DNA from: RGIG1934 sp964492545
Lineage (GTDB): Bacteria > Bacillota > Clostridia > Lachnospirales > Lachnospiraceae
Length of the DNA stretch: 27,948 bases
NCBI GenBank assembly: GCA_964492545.1
Contig: CAZBKO010000022.1
Location: 1 to 27,948 of the forward strand
Direction: 5' to 3'
Positions 14,351 to 22,572 of the stretch are shown here, in pieces. A program made the position numbers and the translations under genes. A model generated the notes under the pieces. The model saw only the letters and a list, made by a program, of their open reading frames with translations. It was not told where the DNA came from and ran no database searches. Every line of letters starts with the position of its first letter. The stretch's first letter is position 1.

Positions 14351-15604
14351 TTAACATTTTATTGTATCATAATTATCTACAAGCATAGCTACACACGCCG
14401 CCACAGATGGCATCACTTTAAGTCTTCTTTGTCCTATTGTTATATATCCGGACTCTATTGTAGCAGATTTAAGTTCATCTATAGTAAAAAAGCATATTTT
14501 TTTACCATCTTTTTTCATTTTATATTCACTGTCAGTTTTACTTTTATTATTGCTACTATCTCTATTGTAAAATCCATTAGATAACATATTTTCATCTGTC
14601 TTTAAAAGCTTATAAAAGAAAACAAACTGTGGTTTTCCGCCTTCTACTAAATCTCGATAAAATGCAAATATACTTTTTTCTGCATTTCGTACAATTTGTG
14701 TATCAAAATCATAATCTGTTGAATCATCATTATCAAATTCTTTTATTTTCAACTCATCTTTTATTTCCATCAAAATGGCTCTTCCAATTCCATCATTCGT
14801 AAAACTGTAAGTGCTATTCTCAACAGCATATTCTGTCTTAAGCGATGCACCTATACTAATTCCCCATGTATTCTTTCCTATTGATACATTTTGATTTCTA
14901 AATACAAATGGAATCTTTCCATCTGTTGTCATAACAAAGCCATTAAATCCTAAATGATTCGAAAATTTAGAATTTTTTAGCTCACGTATATATTTACCCG
15001 GCTCATATATTTCTCTTATAGTTTTTCCATTTAACAAATAATCACAAGCCCTATTTGTAACTAGTGAATCATAATAAAATGTTCTTGACGAATAAAGAAA
15101 AATACTTTCATTAGTATTCTCTAAATCGTCAAGTCGTATATTAATATTGTTATACACTACAGATTGATCGTGTAACTTCATAATATCCCCTGAATTACAT
15201 TTGATTTGCTCAGGTAGCTCATAATACTTGTCTTTATTATCTATTATTACTATATTTTCATTGTTAGTTCTTGTGGCAAGTAAAACAATTGGTATTGTAT
15301 TTTCATTACATTTATAAAGATTACTTTTACTATATTTTTTTGTCAACTCATCATAATTACTAGATAATTTTGCTTCATCCTCACATTTTCTCTCTATAAA
15401 ACTATTTAAAAATTTAGATAAAATATCACAAATAAGTATGATTGCTACAGAAACTACAATTTTAATATCAAATACTTCAGATACGCTAAAATCAGCCTTA
15501 CCATTATGTAATACAATTATTAATATTATTACTATAATTAACACTACTCTTACTAATTCTCGATTAAGATATTTTCGTGCTGTGTAATATATTTTTCTTT
15601 TCAT
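14351..15604 (-). CDS. Two-helix membrane protein with degenerate Nudix-like domain, function unknown
   Basis: 417 residues from the ATG at 15604, preceded by GAAAGGAAGG; an earlier in-frame ATG at 15634 lacks such a site. I do not recognise a named family. Two N-terminal hydrophobic helices (~17-33 and ~47-65) are followed by a charged stretch and a Tyr/Asn-rich region. Residues ~215-400 look Nudix-like: HLGFNGFVMTTDGKIPFVFR, then WGISIGASL, then RAILMEIKDELKI (275-287), which keeps Glu280, Asp283 and Glu284 of a Nudix helix but lacks the rest of the box (Gly, Arg). This layout recalls SMODS-associated NUDIX proteins of nucleotide-signal defence, but no CD-NTase gene is nearby. It is the last gene on the polysaccharide strand, 83 bases after the LicC-LicA gene. 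Confidence 0.6.
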   Translation of the reverse strand: MKRKIYYTARKYLNRELVRVVLIIVIILIIVLHNGKADFSVSEVFDIKIVVSVAIILICDILSKFLNSFIERKCEDEAKLSSNYDELTKKYSKSNLYKCNENTIPIVLLATRTNNENIVIIDNKDKYYELPEQIKCNSGDIMKLHDQSVVYNNINIRLDDLENTNESIFLYSSRTFYYDSLVTNRACDYLLNGKTIREIYEPGKYIRELKNSKFSNHLGFNGFVMTTDGKIPFVFRNQNVSIGKNTWGISIGASLKTEYAVENSTYSFTNDGIGRAILMEIKDELKIKEFDNDDSTDYDFDTQIVRNAEKSIFAFYRDLVEGGKPQFVFFYKLLKTDENMLSNGFYNRDSSNNKSKTDSEYKMKKDGKKICFFTIDELKSATIESGYITIGQRRLKVMPSVAACVAMLVDNYDTIKC

Positions 15605-15641
15605 AGCCTTCCTTTCAAATAATATTAGTTCCATAAGTATT

Positions 15642-15670
15642 ATTATATGTATTTAATATCATATAATTAA
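15642..15670 (-). promoter_or_regulatory. Possible promoter for the two-helix Nudix-like gene
   Basis: On the minus strand a perfect TATAAT (15647-15642) lies 17 bases from TTAATT (15670-15665), 38 bases before the ATG. The DNA is very AT-rich, so chance matches are likely, but it would let this gene be expressed apart from the polysaccharide operon. Confidence 0.3.
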
Positions 15671-15687
15671 TTAATAACGAATACACT

Positions 15688-17505
15688 TTAGCATTCCCCA
15701 TATATTTCCTCATATTTTGGTAAACACCAATCTGCTAATTTCTTTGACTGTTTATAAAAGAATAACATCCAATCACGACTGCTTTCATTAATACTTTCTT
15801 TATATAAGGCCCAGCCAACATAATACCAATTATGTATTGCAGAATATGCTATCCAATGAAGGTGTTCTATTTCTGTAGCAGGTCTTCCAAAATATGCTTC
15901 CAATATTTCCATTATCTTAGGTTCATCAACCTCATATTCCAAACCTGCTATGACTCTGCCAAAATCATATGCCGGATCATTATATCCCGCAAATTCCCAA
16001 TCAATTATATCTAATGTTGTATCTGTCTTAAGAATATTATCAATATTTATGTCATTATGACACATTGTATGCTCAATACCATCCATATCAGCATATTTTT
16101 GAAGTTTTCTCATTTTCTGCCATTCTTTATCAAAAAGTTTGAACAAATCACCTTTCATTTTTGACGCTTCTTTAAACAATCTTTCACACTGATATATCGG
16201 ATCATATTCATAGTCTTTATAGTCAGTCAACTTGAGTCCCTCATCGTGAAATGCCTTGATTTTTCTTGCAATCGCTTTCATTAATTCTACATTTTCATAG
16301 TATTCACCATGTAGATCATAGCAATTCTCTCTATATTTTGAAATTTTAATTCCGCTTTCATCAATATAAACATATGTATCATCTGCATGTGAATTCGCTG
16401 CTATTTTCTGCGCTAAGCATTCATTCTTTCGATATATGAAAAATTGACTACTATCTCCAGGGTATCTAAAAATATATCTTTCTCCCTTAACACAAAACGT
16501 AAATAAAATATTTGTGAGTCCCTTTTGAAGTATATTTATATCATTTATTTCATTTGCTGAACACTTTAACACGTCACATATCTTTTGATTAATTATACCA
16601 CTAACATTTTCTAAAAATAGACCATCTATATTCTGAATTTCCTGGATCGAATCGAATTCAAACAAAAAATCAGTCTCATACTCTCTTACATACATATCCA
16701 AGTCATCTGAATGTCTACCAATAAATTCTTCCCAAAATAATGCAGAAATTCTAAAATCATCTATCTCATCATCCAAATACCTAACTAATCTATTACTAAA
16801 CTCTTTATTAACATATGCATGTCCATAAATACATTCGCCACTATTTGCATTGCTGTATATATCTAAAATCCTACCTGTTGAATTTTTACGAACTAGTAAT
16901 TCATTATGTGCATTCTCTTTATATAAAGTTGCATGATATGCATTATACTCATATTTAGAAAACGGATTCTCTTCATAGTAATTATCACAATTACATATAT
17001 AAGTATTTCCTAAATGCTTTTTTGCTATATACAAAGAAAAGATATTATTCTTTTTCAAATCAGGGTTAATCTCCAAATTAACATTCCATTTATCTTGTAA
17101 ATAAAAAAATAGCTCTTGTTTATATGCGACAACAACAGTAACGTCTTCTATTCCGGCCTCTTTTAATTGTCGTATCTGACGTTCAACAAGGGTTTCTCCA
17201 TTTTTCATAAACAGACCTTTAGGCATAGAATATATTGACTTGGCAGAAATATCACTTCCACCAGCTGCCAAAATAACTGCGTTTTCTACTTTTAATGAAC
17301 TAATCTCATTCATAGCACTTTCTGTTATTTTTCCATCTTTTAGATATCCCTTATTCTGTAAACTAATGACTAATTCTGATATCTCTTCCTTCGACTTAAA
17401 TACCTTATAATGAATATTATTATAAATGCTTTCTTCTATATTATTAGAATTATCCCCTATTATTAATAATGTTCTAATAACCTCAAATTCTTTATATGTT
17501 ATCAT
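15688..17505 (-). CDS. Winged-helix / LicC-like cytidylyltransferase / LicA-like choline kinase fusion
   Basis: 605 residues in three parts. Residues ~1-70 resemble a winged helix (YKEFEVIRTLL, a Leu/Ile helix, then NKGYLKDGKITESAM), though degenerate. Residues ~74-300 are a nucleotidyltransferase: VILAAGG (77-83), MPKG (94-97), LVERQIRQLKEAGIEDVTVVVAY, and CDNYYEENP as the Asp-containing metal motif, as in LicC (CTP:phosphocholine cytidylyltransferase). Residues ~305-600 are a choline/ethanolamine kinase-type phosphotransferase with H483-N-D485 in CHNDINIDNIL and D502-W-E in IIDWEFAGYNDPAYDFG. One protein could thus turn choline into CDP-choline for surface decoration. The usual G-x-R after AAG is absent. 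Its ATG overlaps the upstream stop by one base (TAATG). Confidence 0.88.
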   Translation of the reverse strand: MITYKEFEVIRTLLIIGDNSNNIEESIYNNIHYKVFKSKEEISELVISLQNKGYLKDGKITESAMNEISSLKVENAVILAAGGSDISAKSIYSMPKGLFMKNGETLVERQIRQLKEAGIEDVTVVVAYKQELFFYLQDKWNVNLEINPDLKKNNIFSLYIAKKHLGNTYICNCDNYYEENPFSKYEYNAYHATLYKENAHNELLVRKNSTGRILDIYSNANSGECIYGHAYVNKEFSNRLVRYLDDEIDDFRISALFWEEFIGRHSDDLDMYVREYETDFLFEFDSIQEIQNIDGLFLENVSGIINQKICDVLKCSANEINDINILQKGLTNILFTFCVKGERYIFRYPGDSSQFFIYRKNECLAQKIAANSHADDTYVYIDESGIKISKYRENCYDLHGEYYENVELMKAIARKIKAFHDEGLKLTDYKDYEYDPIYQCERLFKEASKMKGDLFKLFDKEWQKMRKLQKYADMDGIEHTMCHNDINIDNILKTDTTLDIIDWEFAGYNDPAYDFGRVIAGLEYEVDEPKIMEILEAYFGRPATEIEHLHWIAYSAIHNWYYVGWALYKESINESSRDWMLFFYKQSKKLADWCLPKYEEIYGEC

Positions 17506-18224
17506 TACGATTCTCTCCTTTTTTGTTCTAGTAATAAATGACCTTCAAAAATATCCAAATCTTCTTTTGTAGTTATTTTAATATTAGTTGATATCGTTTT
17601 AGAAAAATATATTTTTTTACCTAATGCTAGATACAATGAGGTTGTATGAGGTTCTAATCCCTCTAGCATTCCCTTTTCATTTGCCGTCTTATACGCATCA
17701 TATAATTCACCATACACAAACGTCCATGGATTACTGAATCCTTTAATACTTTCACGCAATATACTCTGAGTTGTACTATATTCATCATCTTTGATACATG
17801 TACATAGAACCATATCCTCTGATGCTATTGCATTGCTCCCATTGCTTTTGCAAACAGAAATACTATCATTAATTATGTCATCTGTTGTCATTGGTGATAC
17901 ACCAAAACTGATTACAACAATATCATCCATGCTTATCTTATCCACTAAGTAGTTAACACCATTCTGAACTGAATCCTGGAAACTATTTCCTCCTTCGGTT
18001 ATCCACTTTGCTTTTGAAATTCTGTATGAATGTATGATTTTGTTAGTTTCATCAATCCAATCTTTATGACATACAACTTCTATAGCATCAATATTTGTGT
18101 TGTTTTGAAATATTTCCAATGTATATGCCAATATTGGTTTATCCATTATGTTAATAAATTGTTTAGGGATACTAGCACCTACTCTGCTACCTGTACCTCC
18201 TGCCAATATAATTGCAATATTCAT
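17505..18224 (-). CDS. IspD/TarI-like cytidylyltransferase
   Basis: 239 residues. It has the N-terminal CTP loop IILAGGTGSR (5-14), PKQF (20-23), and GGNSFQDSVQNGV (78-90), all typical of IspD and TarI. Where those enzymes carry the HD-x-x-RP segment, this one reads VVISFGVSP (103-111), so the conserved His-Asp and Arg are missing. That argues against housekeeping MEP-pathway IspD and for a divergent alditol-phosphate cytidylyltransferase that makes a CDP-polyol for the neighbouring transferases. No TarJ-like reductase is present. AAGGAG precedes the ATG, and the stop overlaps the LicC-LicA start by one base. Confidence 0.8.
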   Translation of the reverse strand: MNIAIILAGGTGSRVGASIPKQFINIMDKPILAYTLEIFQNNTNIDAIEVVCHKDWIDETNKIIHSYRISKAKWITEGGNSFQDSVQNGVNYLVDKISMDDIVVISFGVSPMTTDDIINDSISVCKSNGSNAIASEDMVLCTCIKDDEYSTTQSILRESIKGFSNPWTFVYGELYDAYKTANEKGMLEGLEPHTTSLYLALGKKIYFSKTISTNIKITTKEDLDIFEGHLLLEQKRRES

Positions 18225-18252
18225 TTTTATCTCCTTAATCTCATATGATTTA

Positions 18253-18969
18253 TCATTCTCTTAGCAAACCTCTTAAACTTATACACATAATACCAAAATT
18301 AATCACTAAATAAATAATACTAAATATATTTAGCAAATGAAATATTATACTTACCAAAAAAAACACTTGCATTATACCTGATGGTGATGTTATATTTCCT
18401 GCTATACTTTTCAATAAACTAAAGTTACTTGTATCCGTCAATTCTACAACTTTTTCTGATTTTATTTCTGATGATTTCTTTTTATGTAAAATTAATCTAG
18501 GAAATATCGAGAATATTGCTGTTGTTCCACCACATATAAGCCACAAATACTTATTTCCAAACTCAAATGTGTTTGTATCAAAATATGCAACGATACCTGC
18601 TGAGTAATATATCATAATCATAGCAATGTATCCTCCCATTGTGTCCCACAAATCACCTAATGCAGAACACTTATTTTGACATCTTGCCAAATTGCCATCT
18701 ACACCATCAAGAATAGACCATATAAAAATTCCTAACCATCCTACTATTTTAATTTGCATATTTGGTGCAAAAATTAAACATGCTGCACCAATGATACATG
18801 CCAAAATTGATATTGCTGTTATAGTCGTCGGCTTAACTTTTCTGTTAATAAATGGTAATGTACACAAAACCGAAATTGGACGTACAACATACGCTACCCA
18901 TGTATTATACTTTTCTTCCTTTCTTTTCTTTATAGGAACTGTGATATCATATGCTTCTTTAAATGTCAT
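18253..18969 (-). CDS. CDP-alcohol phosphotransferase family membrane protein
   Basis: 238 residues with about six hydrophobic segments. The CDP-alcohol phosphotransferase signature is at 88-113: D88-x2-D91-G92-x2-A95-R96-x8-G105-x3-D109, in ILDGVDGNLARCQNKC and LGDLWDTMGG. The fourth Asp, expected at 113, is Gly; in studied members that Asp acts as catalytic base. The family transfers a phospho-alcohol from CDP-alcohol to another alcohol, usually making phospholipids. Here, between a CDP-glycerol-type transferase and two cytidylyltransferases, it may instead use CDP-choline or a CDP-polyol made next door (inference). The ATG overlaps the upstream stop (ATGA), and AAGGAG precedes it. Confidence 0.87.
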   Translation of the reverse strand: MTFKEAYDITVPIKKRKEEKYNTWVAYVVRPISVLCTLPFINRKVKPTTITAISILACIIGAACLIFAPNMQIKIVGWLGIFIWSILDGVDGNLARCQNKCSALGDLWDTMGGYIAMIMIYYSAGIVAYFDTNTFEFGNKYLWLICGGTTAIFSIFPRLILHKKKSSEIKSEKVVELTDTSNFSLLKSIAGNITSPSGIMQVFFLVSIIFHLLNIFSIIYLVINFGIMCISLRGLLRE

Positions 18970-20216
18970 TTTAGGTCTCCTTCGTTCTTTATTACATTTA
19001 GTAATGTTCTAACAATATCGTCCTCTTTCATTGTCAAATCATTAACCAATATTCTTTTTGATGTTTCTAATTTACTTAAATCTGAATAATTAATTCCAAA
19101 TTCAATCTTATGTTTAATGCACTCCATCAGTTCTTGTGGAGTATATACATGTTCTCCTGGATTATATACCTCATACTCAGCAATAAATCCTCTATCCTTT
19201 TCTTTATAGTAATCATAATCTGGCGTATATGAAATCGTGACTATATCATTAACAAGTGCATCTGTTATTACAGATGAATAGTCTGATACTACAATATCAA
19301 ACTCAGATAATATAATATTAATATCAAACTCGGACTCCAATGTCAATATATTGTTTGCTTTCTTTTCTTCAATATCCTCAATTGATGCATAGTGTGTTTT
19401 TTCTACCCATAATATATTACTTTCTGATAATTCTTTCATAAATTCATCATCTTTTAACGGATCTATGTATTCATCATAATTGCTGCGAAACGTCGGGAAA
19501 TATGAAACCACTACGTACCCATTTTTCTTTTTATTTTTTATATACTCAATTACTTCTTTCTCTTCTTCCAAATAAAATGAAGATTTCAAATATCTTGGAT
19601 ATGATGATATAAATATTCTACTACTCTCAATACACGAATCTTCAATCTGTACCTTCTTATTTTGCTCGCTTGTTGCAAGCCAATATGCCTTATTCCAGCC
19701 TCCCGGTATAAAAATAGATTTGTTACATATATTTGATAATATTTTCTTAACAAATGATTGATGTGGTAATTTATTTATGTCACTTCTCATTACCCCTGTT
19801 GCCTTTATTCCAACCCCATGACAAATCTGTAATTTCTTCGCATTCCATGAGAATCTTCCATATATATCGCCAGAATATCCATTCACATTTTCATGCATAT
19901 TACAAATAACATGAACACCTGCCTTTAAATGAAAATATATACCTTTCTTCGATTTCATAAGGTAACATTCATATCCATTTCGTGTTAATTCTGATACTAT
20001 TTTTTCATTACTGCTAACCCACACCACTTTTTTTATATTATACTTTAATTTGTTCTTTGATAGATACTGATATAAATATCTTGAATTATCAGCATACCTA
20101 TTTCCCATCCAAGAACCTATTAGCCATATGCCATCATCTCTCCTAATAAAGATATTGCTAATCATAGTAAATATATTGTAAGCCATCCATTTAAGATGCA
20201 TTAATATTGATCTCAT
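18966..20216 (-). CDS. CDP-glycerol glycerophosphotransferase family protein (TagB/TagF/TarL-like)
   Basis: 416 residues, the size of single-domain TagB/TarF-like enzymes that move glycerol-phosphate or ribitol-phosphate from a CDP donor to a membrane-bound glycan. Family motifs: QICHGVGIK with His133, YFPTFRSN (239-246), and SDYSSVITD (311-319) that binds the donor phosphates. An amphipathic, basic N-terminus with a hydrophobic patch (residues ~5-24) fits membrane association. It begins three bases after the flippase stop, with GGGAGAA as ribosome site, and ends inside the start of the CDP-alcohol phosphotransferase. It suggests a phospho-alditol link or side group in the polymer. Confidence 0.88.
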   Translation of the reverse strand: MRSILMHLKWMAYNIFTMISNIFIRRDDGIWLIGSWMGNRYADNSRYLYQYLSKNKLKYNIKKVVWVSSNEKIVSELTRNGYECYLMKSKKGIYFHLKAGVHVICNMHENVNGYSGDIYGRFSWNAKKLQICHGVGIKATGVMRSDINKLPHQSFVKKILSNICNKSIFIPGGWNKAYWLATSEQNKKVQIEDSCIESSRIFISSYPRYLKSSFYLEEEKEVIEYIKNKKKNGYVVVSYFPTFRSNYDEYIDPLKDDEFMKELSESNILWVEKTHYASIEDIEEKKANNILTLESEFDINIILSEFDIVVSDYSSVITDALVNDIVTISYTPDYDYYKEKDRGFIAEYEVYNPGEHVYTPQELMECIKHKIEFGINYSDLSKLETSKRILVNDLTMKEDDIVRTLLNVIKNEGDLK

Positions 20217-20219
20217 ATT

Positions 20220-21626
20220 TTATTCTCCCTCAGGTATATTATTTCTATATTTTCTAAAAGTCACCAGTATCAATCCCATTTCCACAAATATCATACCAAT
20301 CCATCTAAATAATACATTATCAATTAATATCAAGCACATTCCACCAAATGCCAAAATTCCTATAATCGACATAATCAATAGTCTTATTCTTATTATTTCA
20401 AATTTTAGCAATTTCTTTGATATAAAAAAATGTAGTATTATATAACAGATATATGAAAATAAAGTTGTATATGCCGCTGCTATATATCCAAAATTATGTA
20501 TAAAAAAGTAATTGCCCGTTATATTTATGCATGCTGCTATAATTGTTCCCAAAAGCACAAACTTTGTATTATTTGTGTAATATTCACCTTGTACTATTAT
20601 GCTATAACAAAATACCAAAAATCCAGAGGCAATTAAAGGAATAGCAACATATTTCGAAATCCAATAAGATTTGCTTCCAAGTATCCTTATTAATTCAGGA
20701 GATATCGCTATCAATCCAATTGTAAGCACCATAAACACTACAACAAATATACTTGCTCTTTTTTGTATATCTTTTTCTGTCTTTTTCTTCATATTGTCAA
20801 AAAACCACGTTGACCATACAGTACCAATGGAATCTGATATTACAATAAGTATTGTATTTAGATTTCCCGCAAAACTATATATTCCAGCACTTGATGAATT
20901 TATATATGCATTAATCATTAACCTATCACATTGTGCCAATATAATTTGGGATATCCCATGTGGTATTAATGGTATACTAAATCTAAGTCCATATGATAGA
21001 TTCTGGTACATATTCGCAGGTCTTGCCTTTACAAAGAAACGAATCACGATTACAATTGACACTATTGCTGCGATCGATGTTTGTCCTAATATTTTCCCTC
21101 TAAATCTATCACTATTAAACACTGACACAATAAGTGTAATTGACAATAGTACGCTTCCAACCGAATTAATTACTGCACATATAAGATACTTAGAATATGA
21201 ATAATTCAAGCTCAATCTCATATTATATACGGAAATAATATTTCCACTTACCGACAATATAATCAAATTCGATATAATGAAAAAATTAAAGTCTGTTTGT
21301 AGATATATTGCCTTACTAAATATAGCAGATATAGCAAGTAAGATTCCTCCACTTATAAGTATAAACGATACAATCGTGGATACATATTCATCTATTGAAT
21401 TTTCTAAATCCTGATTTGCTTTTTTTATACTCGCATACAATGCAAATCCAATAATACAACTTAATATTGATTCATATGCAGCAAAGACACTATACAATCC
21501 ATATTCCTTAGTACTTAGCAGCCTTGTGAATATAGGCAATGTAATAAAATTAATGCCCTTAATAAGTATGTTTGATATTGTATATCCAATGCTAGCTTTA
21601 AATAATTTACTTTTGCTTATATTCAT
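20220..21626 (-). CDS. Polysaccharide flippase (Wzx-like, MOP superfamily)
   Basis: About 468 residues from the ATG of MNISKSKLFKASIGYTISN; the frame extends to an ATG at 21665 overlapping the previous gene by 35 bases, but the shorter start fits the usual N-terminus of the family. None of the candidate starts has a strong ribosome site, so coupling to the GT2 stop four bases upstream is likely. About 12-14 hydrophobic segments; the opening pattern NILIKGINFITLPIFTRLLS followed by TKEYGLYS is diagnostic of oligosaccharide flippases. It would move the undecaprenyl-linked repeat unit across the membrane. Confidence 0.9.
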   Translation of the reverse strand: MNISKSKLFKASIGYTISNILIKGINFITLPIFTRLLSTKEYGLYSVFAAYESILSCIIGFALYASIKKANQDLENSIDEYVSTIVSFILISGGILLAISAIFSKAIYLQTDFNFFIISNLIILSVSGNIISVYNMRLSLNYSYSKYLICAVINSVGSVLLSITLIVSVFNSDRFRGKILGQTSIAAIVSIVIVIRFFVKARPANMYQNLSYGLRFSIPLIPHGISQIILAQCDRLMINAYINSSSAGIYSFAGNLNTILIVISDSIGTVWSTWFFDNMKKKTEKDIQKRASIFVVVFMVLTIGLIAISPELIRILGSKSYWISKYVAIPLIASGFLVFCYSIIVQGEYYTNNTKFVLLGTIIAACINITGNYFFIHNFGYIAAAYTTLFSYICYIILHFFISKKLLKFEIIRIRLLIMSIIGILAFGGMCLILIDNVLFRWIGMIFVEMGLILVTFRKYRNNIPEGE

Positions 21627-21630
21627 ATTT

Positions 21631-22551
21631 TTACCCATTTTTTCTTTTAAAAAGAAAATATCCATCCAGTAGCATCTGTGCCTTACTTCTATATAGTTTT
21701 CTAGAACAAATTACTATATTTATATATACAAAAAATTTATGATATTTTACTATGCTATATCTCTTGTTTTGAAAGCTTACAAATTTGTTTATTTCATGAA
21801 TAATATCAATGTTTTTTATATGTAATTTATCTGCAGCATGCATAATATATCTTTTTTCTTCCTCAATATACTTCAGTCTCTTATCTCTTGTTCTATCTAT
21901 TGATATAGAAGCATTAGTCTCATGTATCCTTCTATAAACTGTTAAATGACTATATATAGCAGCTGTTCCGTCCAATACAGCACATTTCCATACATAATCA
22001 TCATGATACCAATCCTCTATCCAATATCTTGCAATATTATCAAAAAACTCTTTTCTAATGCACATCGTGCATCCTGATCTTTTAATATTAAAATTCTCGG
22101 CAACTGCTTCCATGATAATAATATTTTCATTGTTCTTTTGTCTTTCCAATGCCATTCTAGATTTAATACTTTTTTTCCCTGTATACATTGCCTCCAAATT
22201 AGATGCCAAAAGATTGATATTTTTATTCTTTTCCATAATACCTGACATCTTTTCTACCTTATCACATAGCCAGATATCATCCTGATCGCAAAAAAAGAGC
22301 AAATCACCACTCGCTTGCATTGCTGCATTCATAAAGTTTCTTGCAGCACCTTTATTTTTGTTATTAGCAATAAAACTTGTAGAATTAAATTTACTTGAAT
22401 AGCTATTTATTATGTCTTTTGTACCATCTACGGAATTATCATCAGCAATAATTATTTCATCTATTTTTTTGGTTTGATTAAGTAATGACTCAAATAATTC
22501 TGTTAAATATTTTTCACCATTATATGTACATAATATTACTGATGTTTTCAT
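21631..22551 (-). CDS. GT2 family glycosyltransferase
   Basis: 306 residues. GT-A fold marks: SVILCTYNGEKYLTELFESL at the start, DDNS with Asp37-Asp38, GAARNFMNAAMQASGD, and CDQDD (88-92) as the metal-binding DxD-type motif. It resembles rhamnosyltransferase-like GT2 enzymes of capsule loci, but donor and acceptor cannot be told. It lacks membrane helices apart from a hydrophobic C-terminal patch. AGGGAG precedes the ATG. Confidence 0.9.
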   Translation of the reverse strand: MKTSVILCTYNGEKYLTELFESLLNQTKKIDEIIIADDNSVDGTKDIINSYSSKFNSTSFIANNKNKGAARNFMNAAMQASGDLLFFCDQDDIWLCDKVEKMSGIMEKNKNINLLASNLEAMYTGKKSIKSRMALERQKNNENIIIMEAVAENFNIKRSGCTMCIRKEFFDNIARYWIEDWYHDDYVWKCAVLDGTAAIYSHLTVYRRIHETNASISIDRTRDKRLKYIEEEKRYIMHAADKLHIKNIDIIHEINKFVSFQNKRYSIVKYHKFFVYINIVICSRKLYRSKAQMLLDGYFLFKRKNG

Positions 22552-22572
22552 TTCAAGTCTCCCTAATTATAA

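Noticed and set aside
15655..15680. AT-rich palindromic stretch (TTAATTAATTAA-like) before the Nudix-like gene
   Set aside because: Low-complexity AT DNA makes such symmetry by chance; no T run or G/C stem supports a terminator.
17505..18224. Housekeeping ispD of the MEP pathway
   Set aside because: The HD-x-x-RP motif is missing and the gene is embedded and translationally coupled in a polysaccharide decoration module.
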